Shown here: positions 55,084-64,000 of the stretch, one piece after another | How positions within the stretch are numbered: position 1 is the stretch's first letter | Layout of the letters: each line of letters begins with the position of its first letter | Origin: Thozetella sp. PMI_491 | Taxonomy: Eukaryota > Ascomycota > Sordariomycetes > Chaetosphaeriales > Chaetosphaeriaceae | Direction of reading: 5' to 3' | Assembly: GCA_021432635.1 (NCBI GenBank) | Contig: MU270140.1 | Span: forward strand, 18,148-82,147 | DNA: 64,000 nucleotides | Translations under genes and position numbers: made by a program | Notes under the pieces: model-generated | Database searches by the model: none | Seen by the model: only the letters and a program-made list of their open reading frames with translations | Told to the model about the DNA's origin: nothing

Positions 55084-56035
55084 GGCGTTGAAAGCCTAAG
55101 TATAGAACGCTGAAGATATCACCGCGAACACCAAAAACGAGCTGCCTCAAATATCTCCTGGAGACTTCACTAAACCAAAGGGAACTTGCACGAGGATATG
55201 TACTTCAAAATCTAACGCCTGGTTCGATTTAATATTGGTACTCAAGAAAAGGCCATAAGCCACAACCCTTTAGGTAGGGTTAGCCAAGGTAAGCAAGAGC
55301 TCAAAGAAGGCCCGGAAGTTCGTCATTAGCCCCTCAAAAGATGGAAGCGGCATAGCAAGACAACGCTAGATACGTTCCATTTCCAAGTAATCATTACTAA
55401 TATCGATGTAGTTATCTAGTAAGGGGTCTACATTTGGCTCCTACCGTCTTACATACCACTCCTGTATTGTATTTCATCAACCTCACCGCTTGAGGGGAAG
55501 GCTGGACATGGGGCGGATCTCGCCTCCCTGCGCTATGGGTGGTTAGAACTAGCATTTCCCCTCAAATCCGGGGCCCCGCAGACCGGAGCCAGTCGAACCT
55601 TTCCCAGCCTGGCCCGTAAGGGTACGAAACAGCATGAGCGGTTGGACAAGCCAGGTGCCTGGCAATCTTAATTGACAGCGCTTATTAGATAATGTAGTGT
55701 CTATTGGCACGACTATCTTGGCAAGCTCTTACCCGCTAAGGACTGGCGAAATGGTGTCGGATCCCGCTTGTACTAAGCGAACCTCCGCTAGCAACTCCGT
55801 CCAATGCGGGGCAAAAGGCAGACTTGCGGCATCGGGAAGAATGAACCTAACTGCCTCTCCGTGGATAGCTCCTGTAGCGGGAAAGGAGAGGAAGGGAAAG
55901 GGGAAAGAGAAAATGGGCAAGTATTTGACCAAAGCAAACATAGATATGGACCAAATTTGGCGCAATGGATATGCAACAATACACTCTTTTCTTACCCAAG
56001 AATAACGAAAACTTCTCAGCCAGCTTGTTGTCAAA
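55084..56035. promoter_or_regulatory. bidirectional promoter, GH93-like / GH51
   Basis: The starts of two arabinan-related genes face away from each other across 952 bp. One GGCTAA (minus strand, 55280-55285) matches the core known for XlnR/AraR-type activators, but a single 6-mer is weak evidence. No coding exon was recognised. Confidence 0.45.
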
Positions 56036-57508
56036 ATGGAACGTGCCGTTGTAAGCATCACCACCCAACACACTATCGCGTCCGTGGATCGCAAGATCTT
56101 CTCCGGCTTCGTGGAACACATGGGACGCTGCGTCTATGGCGGCCTAGTACCTTCCACATACCCAGACGCATCTAGCACGGATGAATGCACCAAGCAGAAC
56201 TTCCGCAAAGATGTCATCGAGACGTTCAAGGAAGTGAGGCCACCGCTTGTGCGCTACCCAGGTGGCAACTACACAGCCAACTTCAACTGGATGGACGGCG
56301 TCGGCCCGACCCGCAAGCCTCGGGTCGAGCTGGCCTGGCTAAAGACGGAGCCTAATACGTTTGGGACGAACGAGTTCGTCGAGTGGTGTCGCGAGGCCGA
56401 GGTCGAGCCTTTCCTTTGTTTGAATATGGGAACTGGGGACCTTCGAGAGGCCCTGGCATGGATCGAGTACTGCAACAGCGACGCAGATTCCTACTACGCC
56501 AACCTCCGCAGGAGTCATGGATACGACAAGCCGCACAATGTTAAATACTGGTGTCTGGGCAACGAGGTATACGGCGACTGGCAGGTCGCTCAGGTGTCAA
56601 AGGAGGTCTACGCAGCAATGGCCATCCAGTGGGCCAAGGCCATCCGCCTCCTCGACCCCTCCGTCAAACTTGTCCTCTGCGGCCAGCACGGATACAACGA
56701 CTGGGACGCCTACGTCCTCAACGAGTGTATCTCATGGGTTGACTACCACTCCATCCACCTATATACCGAACAAAAGAGCCACGAGATGGCCGTGCACGCA
56801 CCCAAAATTGCCGAGAGGAGCATCGTGTGGATGCAGGCCATGATAGACAAAGCCCGCTTCAACAGGAAGGTCTCTAAGCCGGTCAAGATCTGCTTTGACG
56901 AATGGAACGTCTGGAACCCGGAGCGATATCCCGGGACGGAAGGACACGAGGAGATATACAACGTGTCCGATATGCTCGGCGTGGCCGTGTGGCTCAATAT
57001 CTTTCTGCGCCATGCTGATATCGTCGAGATCGCCTGCCTAGCCCAGAGCGTCAACGTCATCGCCCCAATCTACACTCGTGAGGGAGACCTGATGAAGCAG
57101 ACAATATGGTGGCCGTATCTGCTGATGTCACAGCATATGCGCGGGCGCTCCATTGCCACACATGTAAACTGCTCTGCGTGGCAGGGGGAACTGATAGGGC
57201 AGCTGGAGAAGTTCGCAGGCATGCTGCCATCGGACCTTAAGCACCTAGACGTAGCTACTACTATCGACGATGACAACATTCTAGCGGTTTCTATCGTTAA
57301 TGGAAAACTCGAGGCGGTTGAGGTAGACTTGCAGATCGACTGTAAGGTGAAAGAGGGCATTGAGAAGATTGAGGTTTATGGGGAGCCTGGTGATGAAAAT
57401 TCGTTTGAGAGCAAGGATAAGGTTGTTCCAATTCGGTCTCAGCTTTCGAATTCGTTGACAGTGACACTGAGAAAGTGTTCTTTTACAATACTTAGATTTC
57501 AGCTTTAG
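56036..57508 (+). CDS. GH51 alpha-L-arabinofuranosidase, intracellular
   Basis: Single exon, 490 residues, starting at an ATG with a favourable AAA context. There is no signal peptide, matching the shorter intracellular GH51 group (about 500 residues) rather than the secreted fungal AbfA type (about 630). The barrel carries FSGFVEHMGRCVYGG near the start, LVRYPGGNYTANFNWMDGVGP, the acid/base Glu177 in WCLGNEVYG, HSIHLYT and the nucleophile Glu289 in ICFDEWNVW. The C-terminal beta-sandwich (about 400-490) is complete. It releases terminal arabinofuranose from imported arabino-oligosaccharides, feeding the pentose catabolic pathway. It is divergent from the GH93-like gene. Confidence 0.92.
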   Translation: MERAVVSITTQHTIASVDRKIFSGFVEHMGRCVYGGLVPSTYPDASSTDECTKQNFRKDVIETFKEVRPPLVRYPGGNYTANFNWMDGVGPTRKPRVELAWLKTEPNTFGTNEFVEWCREAEVEPFLCLNMGTGDLREALAWIEYCNSDADSYYANLRRSHGYDKPHNVKYWCLGNEVYGDWQVAQVSKEVYAAMAIQWAKAIRLLDPSVKLVLCGQHGYNDWDAYVLNECISWVDYHSIHLYTEQKSHEMAVHAPKIAERSIVWMQAMIDKARFNRKVSKPVKICFDEWNVWNPERYPGTEGHEEIYNVSDMLGVAVWLNIFLRHADIVEIACLAQSVNVIAPIYTREGDLMKQTIWWPYLLMSQHMRGRSIATHVNCSAWQGELIGQLEKFAGMLPSDLKHLDVATTIDDDNILAVSIVNGKLEAVEVDLQIDCKVKEGIEKIEVYGEPGDENSFESKDKVVPIRSQLSNSLTVTLRKCSFTILRFQL

Positions 57509-57914
57509 AGATTACGATTTTCGCTATTGACGGCTAATGCTGGTTGATACCGATAATAGTGATTTGCAGAAGAAGATTGGGTCATGCCGTAATCACTAGT
57601 GTTATCAGTAGACATGCATATTAACGGGTTAGGATAATAGTCAACGATCGTTTCTTATCATCTGGAACGGTCTATAATCGGCAAAAGATCTTTGTAATAT
57701 CCCAGTGGTCCCTTGCATCTATTGCACGAGTCTCCGACCGTAAAGTAAACATACCATATAAGCAGGTACTCAGCTAAGCAAGAAGATAATCAAACTGCTA
57801 GGCTAAATAGATCAATTACTTCCGAGAGAATCATCCGGTGCTGGCATATTTGCGTGACTATAAGAAACGAACTTCCACTAGCTGCAAATTCCCAAATATA
57901 GCTCTAGAAATTTC
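57509..57914. other. short intergenic region between convergent GH51 and transporter genes
   Basis: AT-rich 3' flanks only. Confidence 0.5.
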
Positions 57915-59731
57915 TCAATCTCTCACTACGTGGACATGAGTCTTGTTAAGATCTTCTTGATACGCATTCACAACCGTATTCTTGAAGTCCCGTGCCTTGA
58001 CCTTGCTCGTAAACAAAATGTCCAGCTCCTCATAAGTTCGGCCTTTCATCTCCGGCAACCTGAAGAATACGTAGGTAAAGCAGAGACTGCCGGTGAAAGC
58101 GAAAATGAAGGCAGCTTTTCCCTTCAGATTGGCCTCTGTAGGGTTAAATAGGTAGGGCATCACAGCACCCCAGATGATATTTAGGCCGTTGAAGGTGTTT
58201 CTTGCTAAGGCGATAGTTTTGGCCCTTAGGCGAGTCGAGCCTACCTCTGTGACGATAGAGAAGGCCACCGAACCGACAGTCATGCTCGTGATGAAGGGCC
58301 AGATAATCAGAAGGACCGCCTGTGCCCACATTCCGGTGTTGGTATTGCTTAGCGAGGCACATCCGATGGACAGCATGATAAGCACGTTGGCCGTGATACC
58401 CATCATGTAGATAGTCCTACGCCCAAAGTAGCTAAGCATCACCCACGACAGCGCTGTGCCAGCGATGGCAATGAGACGGTTACCGATATTGAGGTTGAAA
58501 GCTTGGTCTGTTGGCAGGCCAATTTGCACAAAGAAGTATACGTCGAACGATTTCTGGGTGACAAGAGTGTTAGCGGTCGATTGTTTCGCTCATATATGCC
58601 CGGCTCCTATATAGATGTATTCGGCGGTAAAACAACCAACTGTAGGCACTTACTACTGGTAGACCGAAAAAGACTTGTGTCGCCCAGGCCATGCAGGCGA
58701 TCTCCGTGCGCCTTAGATCAACTCCTCTGAAGCAATCGATGTACGACGTGCCAGTTTCCACAGACTTCTCTAGTTGGTTAGTATGCACCATCATGGCGAT
58801 AGTATTTTTCGTGTCGACGGTGCTCTCGCGACTAGTAAGCCGTTTCAATGCTGCCTCAGCCTTGTCCAACTGATCCTGCCGGACTAGCCACCACGGTGAT
58901 TCGGGAGCAAAGTAGACAGAAATGAACAGCGGCACGGGCCAAATCCACTGGATGGCGAAAGGGATCTTGTATGCCCACTGACTGTCGAGTCCAGACACGC
59001 CTCGCATGACACAGGCAGCTATCAGCTGGCCAAGGATCCATGTGATGTTGATATACGAGGTCAGATACGCCCGCAAAGCCAAGGGGCAAACCTCCGAGGC
59101 ATAAGTAGCGCCGGTGATGCTGAACTGCCCCCAGCACAGGCCACAGAGTATCTCACCGGCCACGAGCACCCCCAAAGATGGGGCGAAGAATGGGATAAAG
59201 ATGAGACCCATAAGGAGAACGTAGCAGCCCATCAAGATCTTGCGGTGGCCTAGTTTCTCCGTGAGCCACCCATTGATCAGGATACCGAGGAAGATGCCAA
59301 TGGACCCAGAGTTGACGACGGCGCCCTGCCAGGAGGCAGGAATCACGTATTGTCCCTGGTAAAGGTAGCCGAATTGCTTATTGAAGGCAGGCTAAACAAG
59401 ATATAACAAGACTGTGTCAGCCTAAGAAACTAGCATAGCATCGCAAGAACGACTGAAACCGCATGCCACTTACAAGACCAAGCAGAGTCCCAAGGAAACC
59501 CGTGTCGTACCCGTCCATAGTGGTCGCTATTGATATGACAATGGACCAACCCACAGCCCTGGGGTAAGCTTTCAAGCCCTGCCATAGGGACATGGACTTT
59601 TCGGCGTCGGCTGCGGACTGTGCATCACGGGCCAAGTCGGCGTCGACGACGGCGTGGGTTCTCTCATGTGATCGCCCGCCATCGCTCTGGTCATCGACCT
59701 TGCGCAGCGCCGCTTCTGGATCCACGGCCAT
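57915..59731 (-). CDS. MFS sugar transporter (lactose-permease-like), divergent from the sulfatase
   Basis: Three exons: 59731-59474, 59391-58654 and 58553-57915, giving 544 residues. The introns are 82 and 100 nt. A hydrophilic N-terminal tail of about 45 residues precedes helix 1 (GWSIVISIATTMDGYDTGFLG). Sugar-porter hallmarks are NGWLTEKLGHRKILMGCY, ITGATYASEVCPLALRAYLTSY, APESPWWLVRQ (the fungal disaccharide-transporter form) and LPEMKGRTYEELDILF. About 12 helices are visible. Relatives import lactose, maltose, cellobiose or other oligosaccharides. The neighbours (GH51 downstream, sulfatase upstream on a shared promoter) suggest import of an arabinose- or sulfate-bearing oligosaccharide; this is inference. 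Confidence 0.88.
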
Positions 59732-60375
59732 TGCTTCGACTCGGTAAAACAAGAAATGAGGTTCAATGCAACCAACTGGGTAGATGAGGAAGCCTGACGA
59801 GACTCGCAGCGCGTCTTTCACGATTCATCAGATGATGTCGATCGCTGGCGCCTTTAAATCAGCATACACACCCCTCGGCCGAATGGATCCGAAGCTACGG
59901 GCCCATCATGGGATGGATCCGGGGAAACTAGCGTAGAAAAACACTTCCCAGCCCCGTGGGGTGGGGTGCGTATTACCCCAGGGTCGGTTGGGAGTCGCGA
60001 ATCCCCTCACCTGGGGTGTCCAAATCAGGCACAGTATGGCCGGAATGCCAGGGTTTTCATTAGCTTCTGCCGTCGGATCCCGCTACGCAAGCGTCGGAGT
60101 CTCGCTTCGTCTCCAGGGGGTTCCCCACACTCTGCGAGCGCCAACGGAACTAGTTCGTCGGATCTCGCTCCGGATTACACACTTGCATGCGGGCACAAAC
60201 AATAATCAGCATTCGCGATACCGGTCTCGATGGCGTGCGAATTATACATATGTATAATCACCGCGGAAGCGAGGCTCCTCCCATGATAGCTTGGCCTTAG
60301 CTCGAGCAATTCAGCCATTGACGCCCCCCCTTGAACACGTAGTACCACACTGAGACGTGAGACGCAGCCACCGCC
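59732..60375. promoter_or_regulatory. bidirectional promoter, MFS transporter / sulfatase
   Basis: The starts of the two divergent genes are 644 bp apart. Four SYGGRG (CreA-like) matches fall within 61 bp: GTGGGG at 59956 and 59961 (overlapping by one base), CCCCAG at 59976 (minus) and CTGGGG at 60011. This density suggests carbon catabolite repression. Confidence 0.45.
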
Positions 60376-61842
60376 ATGGCAAAGAACATCCTCCTCATCA
60401 TCGCGGACGACCTAGGCCGAAATTTGGGAGTCTGTGGTGAGTCCAAGGTGAAGACGCCGAACCTGGATGACCTGGCCGCGCAGGGCACATACTTCGACAT
60501 GGCCTTCGCCAGCACTGCCTCCTGTAGCGGCAGCCGTTCCGTCATCCAATCCGGCCTGCACACACACCAGACTGGCCAGCTGGGTCTCCTACGCGGCTTC
60601 CAGGGTCTGCACTATTTCACGACCTTCGAACACGTCGATACCTCGCCTAAGGTGTTCAACAGCCTGGGCTACCTCACGGGTATCCTCAACAAGGTTCATG
60701 TCGGGCCTGACGAGTGCTACCCGTGGCGTGTCCGGGAGGAGAGCGACACGCGAGATGTTGCTTGGACTGCGGAACGGTCTGCCGCTTTCTTTGAGAGGGC
60801 GAAGGAGGAAGGGAAACCTTTCTTTTTGACCGTGGGGTACATCGACCCTCATAGGGACTTGACACGCGGCGGGTTTGGCAATACCAAAAACTACAAAGGG
60901 GTCCAACACCTAAGCTACGACCCCAAGGATGTCAGCGTCCCATTTTTCCTAAGTGATGTACCAGAAGTACGACAGGAGCTGTCTGAGTATTACAGCGCCG
61001 TCTGGAGGATGGACCAAGGCGTTGGCATGTTGCTAAAAGAGCTCTCTAAAGCTGGGCTGGACGACAGCACGTTGGTCATGTTTACCAGTGACAATGGTCC
61101 CCCTTTTGTCAATTCAAAGAGCACCTTATACGACGCGGGCGTTCGCCTGCCCATGATCATTAGAATTCCGGGATGCACGCCTGGCGTGGTAAACCCGAAC
61201 TTGGTCTCCTTTATCGACATCCTTCCCACCTTCCTCGATTGGGCTGGTCACGGAAGCATCAAGGGGAATCGCAAGGGGCGGTCCGTACTGCCGATAATGC
61301 ACGAAACAAAGCAGCTCGATGATTGGGGGCATGTCTTTGGCTCACATACCTTCCACGAGCTAACTGCATACTACCCGACACGGTACATGCGCACAAAGCG
61401 ATTCAAATACCACCGCAATGTGGCATGGCAGCTTGACTTCCCCTTTCCCGGCGATTTGTACGGCGCATTGTCCTGGGAAGGGATGCGCAATGCCGAGCCG
61501 GCAATGATCGGCAAGCGGACCGTTGCCAATTATATCAAGAGAGGCCCCGAGGAACTCTTCGATCTGGAAGCTGATCCTGAAGAGGTCCGAAACCTGGCCA
61601 GAGAGCCCGAGTATCAGGAGCAACTTCTTGAATGCAGGAAGGCCCTAGAGGAGTGGCAGCTCGAGACGGAAGACCCTTGGTATTTCCGAGATGGCATCTC
61701 CACAAGGGTTATCTTCAATCATATTGACGCGGGGATGAAGATGCCTGACCGCTGGGACTTTGATGTGAACAACCCAGGAAGCAAGAACGGTTCTCGTATG
61801 TCACATTCCTTTCAAGAAGTAAGAGGTAGAGGAGCTATGTAA
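60376..61842 (+). CDS. type I (formylglycine-dependent) sulfatase
   Basis: Single exon, 488 residues. Alkaline-phosphatase-fold sulfatase (PF00884) landmarks are present: metal ligands Asp11 and Asp12 in LLIIADD, the modifiable Cys50 in ASCSGSRS, Lys106/His108 in NKVHVGP, His159 in YIDPHRD, and Asp239/Asn240 in FTSDNGPP. The active-site signature is CSGSR; the textbook form is C-x-P-S-R, so Gly replaces Pro. The overall sequence resembles sulfamidase-like members. There is no signal peptide, so it probably acts in the cytosol on an imported sulfated sugar or on a small sulfate ester. It is divergent from an MFS sugar transporter and next to a double-cluster Zn2Cys6 factor, suggesting a small transport-desulfation-regulation module. 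Confidence 0.88.
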   Translation: MAKNILLIIADDLGRNLGVCGESKVKTPNLDDLAAQGTYFDMAFASTASCSGSRSVIQSGLHTHQTGQLGLLRGFQGLHYFTTFEHVDTSPKVFNSLGYLTGILNKVHVGPDECYPWRVREESDTRDVAWTAERSAAFFERAKEEGKPFFLTVGYIDPHRDLTRGGFGNTKNYKGVQHLSYDPKDVSVPFFLSDVPEVRQELSEYYSAVWRMDQGVGMLLKELSKAGLDDSTLVMFTSDNGPPFVNSKSTLYDAGVRLPMIIRIPGCTPGVVNPNLVSFIDILPTFLDWAGHGSIKGNRKGRSVLPIMHETKQLDDWGHVFGSHTFHELTAYYPTRYMRTKRFKYHRNVAWQLDFPFPGDLYGALSWEGMRNAEPAMIGKRTVANYIKRGPEELFDLEADPEEVRNLAREPEYQEQLLECRKALEEWQLETEDPWYFRDGISTRVIFNHIDAGMKMPDRWDFDVNNPGSKNGSRMSHSFQEVRGRGAM

Positions 61843-61943
61843 TGATTAGGTAGGATTAACAAATTCAAGGTTTCGGCGCTTCTTCCGCCGTAGTATGTAA
61901 TTGCATATATATATAGCAGGTACTTTATGCCTTAGACTCGTTA

Positions 61944-63926
61944 TCACGTTTTGGCAGGTTGTGATATCCATATCCAAAGCCTCTCAGGCTCCCCGGGAGA
62001 TTGCCCATCACGACTCAGTGGTACAGCGGCCCGGTCAGGAGCATGTATGTCAGGCAGATCCCTTCTCATCTGTGAAACTGTTGATAGTGGATTCGTCCGG
62101 TGGTCGAGCGAGATAGAGTCTGTCGGAAAGCTCAAGACGCCGACAAGGTTTCCTGACTCCGACAGTGTGACAGTTGGATCGTGAGTGATTCTCGTTTTGG
62201 CCTCTTCAAGCAAATGCTTAGCAGCCAAGTATGGAAATCGAACACAGGGGTGGTAGCTGTGCAGTTCTCGTAGAAACCGCAGGTCGATGTTAGCCAGTGG
62301 CAAGATAGTCTCCATGACGAGAAGTCTTTCATCGGAGGGCACGAAATTTGTGAGATACAGGAATTTGATGATGATGGCATTGTAGGCCGAGAGACCTACG
62401 GCCGGGTCCGCCATAGACGCCGGGCTGTGCTCTAATGCTACCTCAAATATGGTAGACATAGCACATGCATGGTCGAACCATCCCCGGCGGCTGTCTGACA
62501 GAAAATCGACAGACGCTTTCCTTGACAGTCCTGTCTGTGCTCTTGCCGGGAACAGCATACTGGGAATCGTGCACCGATAAAGCAGGCAGTTGATTTGGTG
62601 ATACTGCACGTGAAGGGAGATAAGAGCAGACAGAATTGACTGCTCCCTGCGAATGATGATTACGTCCAAGTTAAACTGCAGCTCGGGGGGTAGTGACTCC
62701 TTCCAGTCCTCCAAGTCGGCCAAGGAGGACGTCAGCCTCCATGGGTCCTCTTCATCCGTATGGTCGTTGATATATCGAAGAATGCGCTCGCGTATGAGAA
62801 ACAAGCGGAGGAGGAACGCGTCGGTATCCTGGTTTTCGGTTGATATTTTAGTCTCCCGGTTGGCTGCAGCATTGAAACAGAGCGGCACCCTTGCGGTGCG
62901 GCGGGCGACCTTGTAAAGAAAGTACCTGTCATCGCTGGGGAGTTGTATCTGGATGGTCGTGGTGTCAATAGTCTGTAGATGATTCAACCCGCAAGCCACC
63001 ATAGTGTCGATGATGTAGCAAGCCCACATCAGCCGCCTCCTGGATTCCCTTTCCACTGGCGACAAGACGCTGGTGGTGGACAAGACGTCATGGTCGTACT
63101 CGAGGTTCAGGCTGAGGGCCTGTGTGTAGCGGGATGCCAAGCCAGACAGCATAAAGCAAAGCCGATGCTCCCCGGTGCGGGCAGCATGCTCGTAGAGAAG
63201 CACGATGGACATCAGCCTGTCCACGCTGATGTCCTGGATCTCGGAAAGGACGAGTCTTTGCGCCACACGAGCCCATCTGCAGCCATGATCCCATAGCTCG
63301 CGGTTCCTGATTGTCTTTGTGGCGAGTGCGCACACAGAGAGGAGGAGTGGGTCAGTGTTATTCTCTAGTGAGCAATCTTGGGCGTGCTGGAGAAAGGTGT
63401 GCCGGTGGAGAAAGCCTAGGCACCGCAAAGGAGCGATCTCGTCAAAAAAGGACTCGCACAGCTTTCGAGCTAAGGTCCTGTCGGGAAGGTCTGACATGCC
63501 AGCCGCTGGTGGAAGAAACAAGAGAGGCGAAGAAGGCGAGGCTGCTGCTTCCTCCGGAGGTGATGACTGCTCGGTCCCCGACGCGTCGTCGTGGTCGTAG
63601 ACGCAAGTGTGACTTTTCTCTAAGCACCTATCACACTGCGGTCGCTCCCCATTACAACGCTTCTTGGCAAGTTTGCACGCAACGCAGGAGCGTTTGATCC
63701 GTTGTCGCCTGGTGCCGGCTTGCGTGAGCTGCTGGTGGCTGTTCTGCGCGCTGACGGCCAGCAGCGAACGGGTAGACCCGGACAGGCTCTCGTTCGCGGA
63801 GCGGAGGCATTGCAGGCTCGATCGCGAGCAATTGTCGCATACGACCACAGACTCGTCGCATTTGATCTTGCGGGCGCGACAAGTCAAACAGCCTGTCCGT
63901 GTCCGTCTTCGCTCCACAGTAGACAT
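61944..63926 (-). CDS. transcription factor with two tandem Zn2Cys6 clusters
   Basis: Single exon, 660 residues. Cluster 1 uses cysteines 13, 16, 23, 30, 33 and 40, and cluster 2 uses 81, 84, 91, 98, 101 and 108. Both have the canonical C-x2-C-x6-C-x6-C-x2-C-x6-C spacing with basic loops (RARKIKCD and KLAKKRCNG). An acidic, Ser/Pro-rich linker (about 110-145) leads to a fungal-specific regulatory domain (about 150-600), with ESRRRLMWACYIIDTMVACG and LCESFFDEIAPLRCLGFLHRHTF. Most fungal Zn2Cys6 proteins have one cluster; a tandem pair may bind a longer or composite site without dimerising. The stop lies 101 bp from the convergent sulfatase stop. It is a candidate regulator of the sulfatase/transporter/arabinanase group (positional inference). 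The start at 63926 leaves only 74 bp of upstream sequence in the window. Confidence 0.88.
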   Translation of the reverse strand: MSTVERRRTRTGCLTCRARKIKCDESVVVCDNCSRSSLQCLRSANESLSGSTRSLLAVSAQNSHQQLTQAGTRRQRIKRSCVACKLAKKRCNGERPQCDRCLEKSHTCVYDHDDASGTEQSSPPEEAAASPSSPLLFLPPAAGMSDLPDRTLARKLCESFFDEIAPLRCLGFLHRHTFLQHAQDCSLENNTDPLLLSVCALATKTIRNRELWDHGCRWARVAQRLVLSEIQDISVDRLMSIVLLYEHAARTGEHRLCFMLSGLASRYTQALSLNLEYDHDVLSTTSVLSPVERESRRRLMWACYIIDTMVACGLNHLQTIDTTTIQIQLPSDDRYFLYKVARRTARVPLCFNAAANRETKISTENQDTDAFLLRLFLIRERILRYINDHTDEEDPWRLTSSLADLEDWKESLPPELQFNLDVIIIRREQSILSALISLHVQYHQINCLLYRCTIPSMLFPARAQTGLSRKASVDFLSDSRRGWFDHACAMSTIFEVALEHSPASMADPAVGLSAYNAIIIKFLYLTNFVPSDERLLVMETILPLANIDLRFLRELHSYHPCVRFPYLAAKHLLEEAKTRITHDPTVTLSESGNLVGVLSFPTDSISLDHRTNPLSTVSQMRRDLPDIHAPDRAAVPLSRDGQSPGEPERLWIWISQPAKT

Positions 63927-64000
63927 TGTGTAATCGGCATCCCCGAAGTGTCCAAACCCCCGCCCAGCTTCTTCGTTTGCTCCCTTTATACCCCCCCCCC

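Noticed and set aside
1-64000. CRISPR arrays, prophage, bacterial operons or Shine-Dalgarno sites
   Set aside because: No regularly spaced identical repeats with unique spacers were seen, and gene structure is eukaryotic throughout.

Overview
The window looks like nuclear DNA of a filamentous ascomycete (Pezizomycotina). Supporting signs are genes split by short GT-AG introns (about 49-119 nt), a HET-domain gene, Zn2Cys6 transcription factors, secreted fungal carbohydrate-active enzymes and intron-bearing tRNA genes. There is no rRNA, CRISPR array or recognisable intact transposon. I rebuilt splice forms by hand; in every spliced gene the exon lengths add up to a whole number of codons.

Left part (1-34.5 kb), mixed accessory genes: a partial medium-chain dehydrogenase (-), a GH106-type alpha-L-rhamnosidase (-, 5 exons), a secreted V8-like serine protease (+), a decayed gene (-), a C2H2-like regulatory protein (+), an ankyrin protein (+), a secreted DUF8021-type protein (+), an extended SDR reductase (-), a small secreted cysteine-free protein (+), a GMC oxidoreductase (+), a HET protein (+), a membrane-anchored GH5 exo-beta-1,3-glucanase (-), a secreted two-domain NTF2-like protein (+) and an alpha/beta hydrolase (-). 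Four intron-containing tRNA-Gly(GCC) genes are scattered between 13.6 and 29.9 kb. Several long gene-poor stretches (15.6-17.9, 18.6-21.2 and 27.8-32.3 kb) separate these genes.

Right part (35-64 kb), a glycan-utilisation neighbourhood. A sugar transporter and an intracellular GH78 alpha-L-rhamnosidase share a 733-bp divergent promoter and are followed by a Zn2Cys6 regulator. Then come a secreted GH3 beta-glucosidase-like enzyme and a secreted GH2 enzyme lying tail to tail. Next, a secreted beta-propeller hydrolase (probable GH93 exo-arabinanase) and an intracellular GH51 arabinofuranosidase are divergent. A second sugar transporter and a formylglycine-type sulfatase are also divergent, and the window closes with a transcription factor that carries two tandem Zn2Cys6 clusters.

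Taken together with the GH106 enzyme, this suggests a polysaccharide-utilisation-like locus: outside enzymes cut a rhamnose/arabinose-containing polymer, transporters import oligomers, and intracellular GH78, GH51 and the sulfatase finish the work under local regulators. Pectic rhamnogalacturonan I or a sulfated rhamnan or arabinan are candidate substrates. The substrate is inference; the enzyme families are read from sequence motifs.
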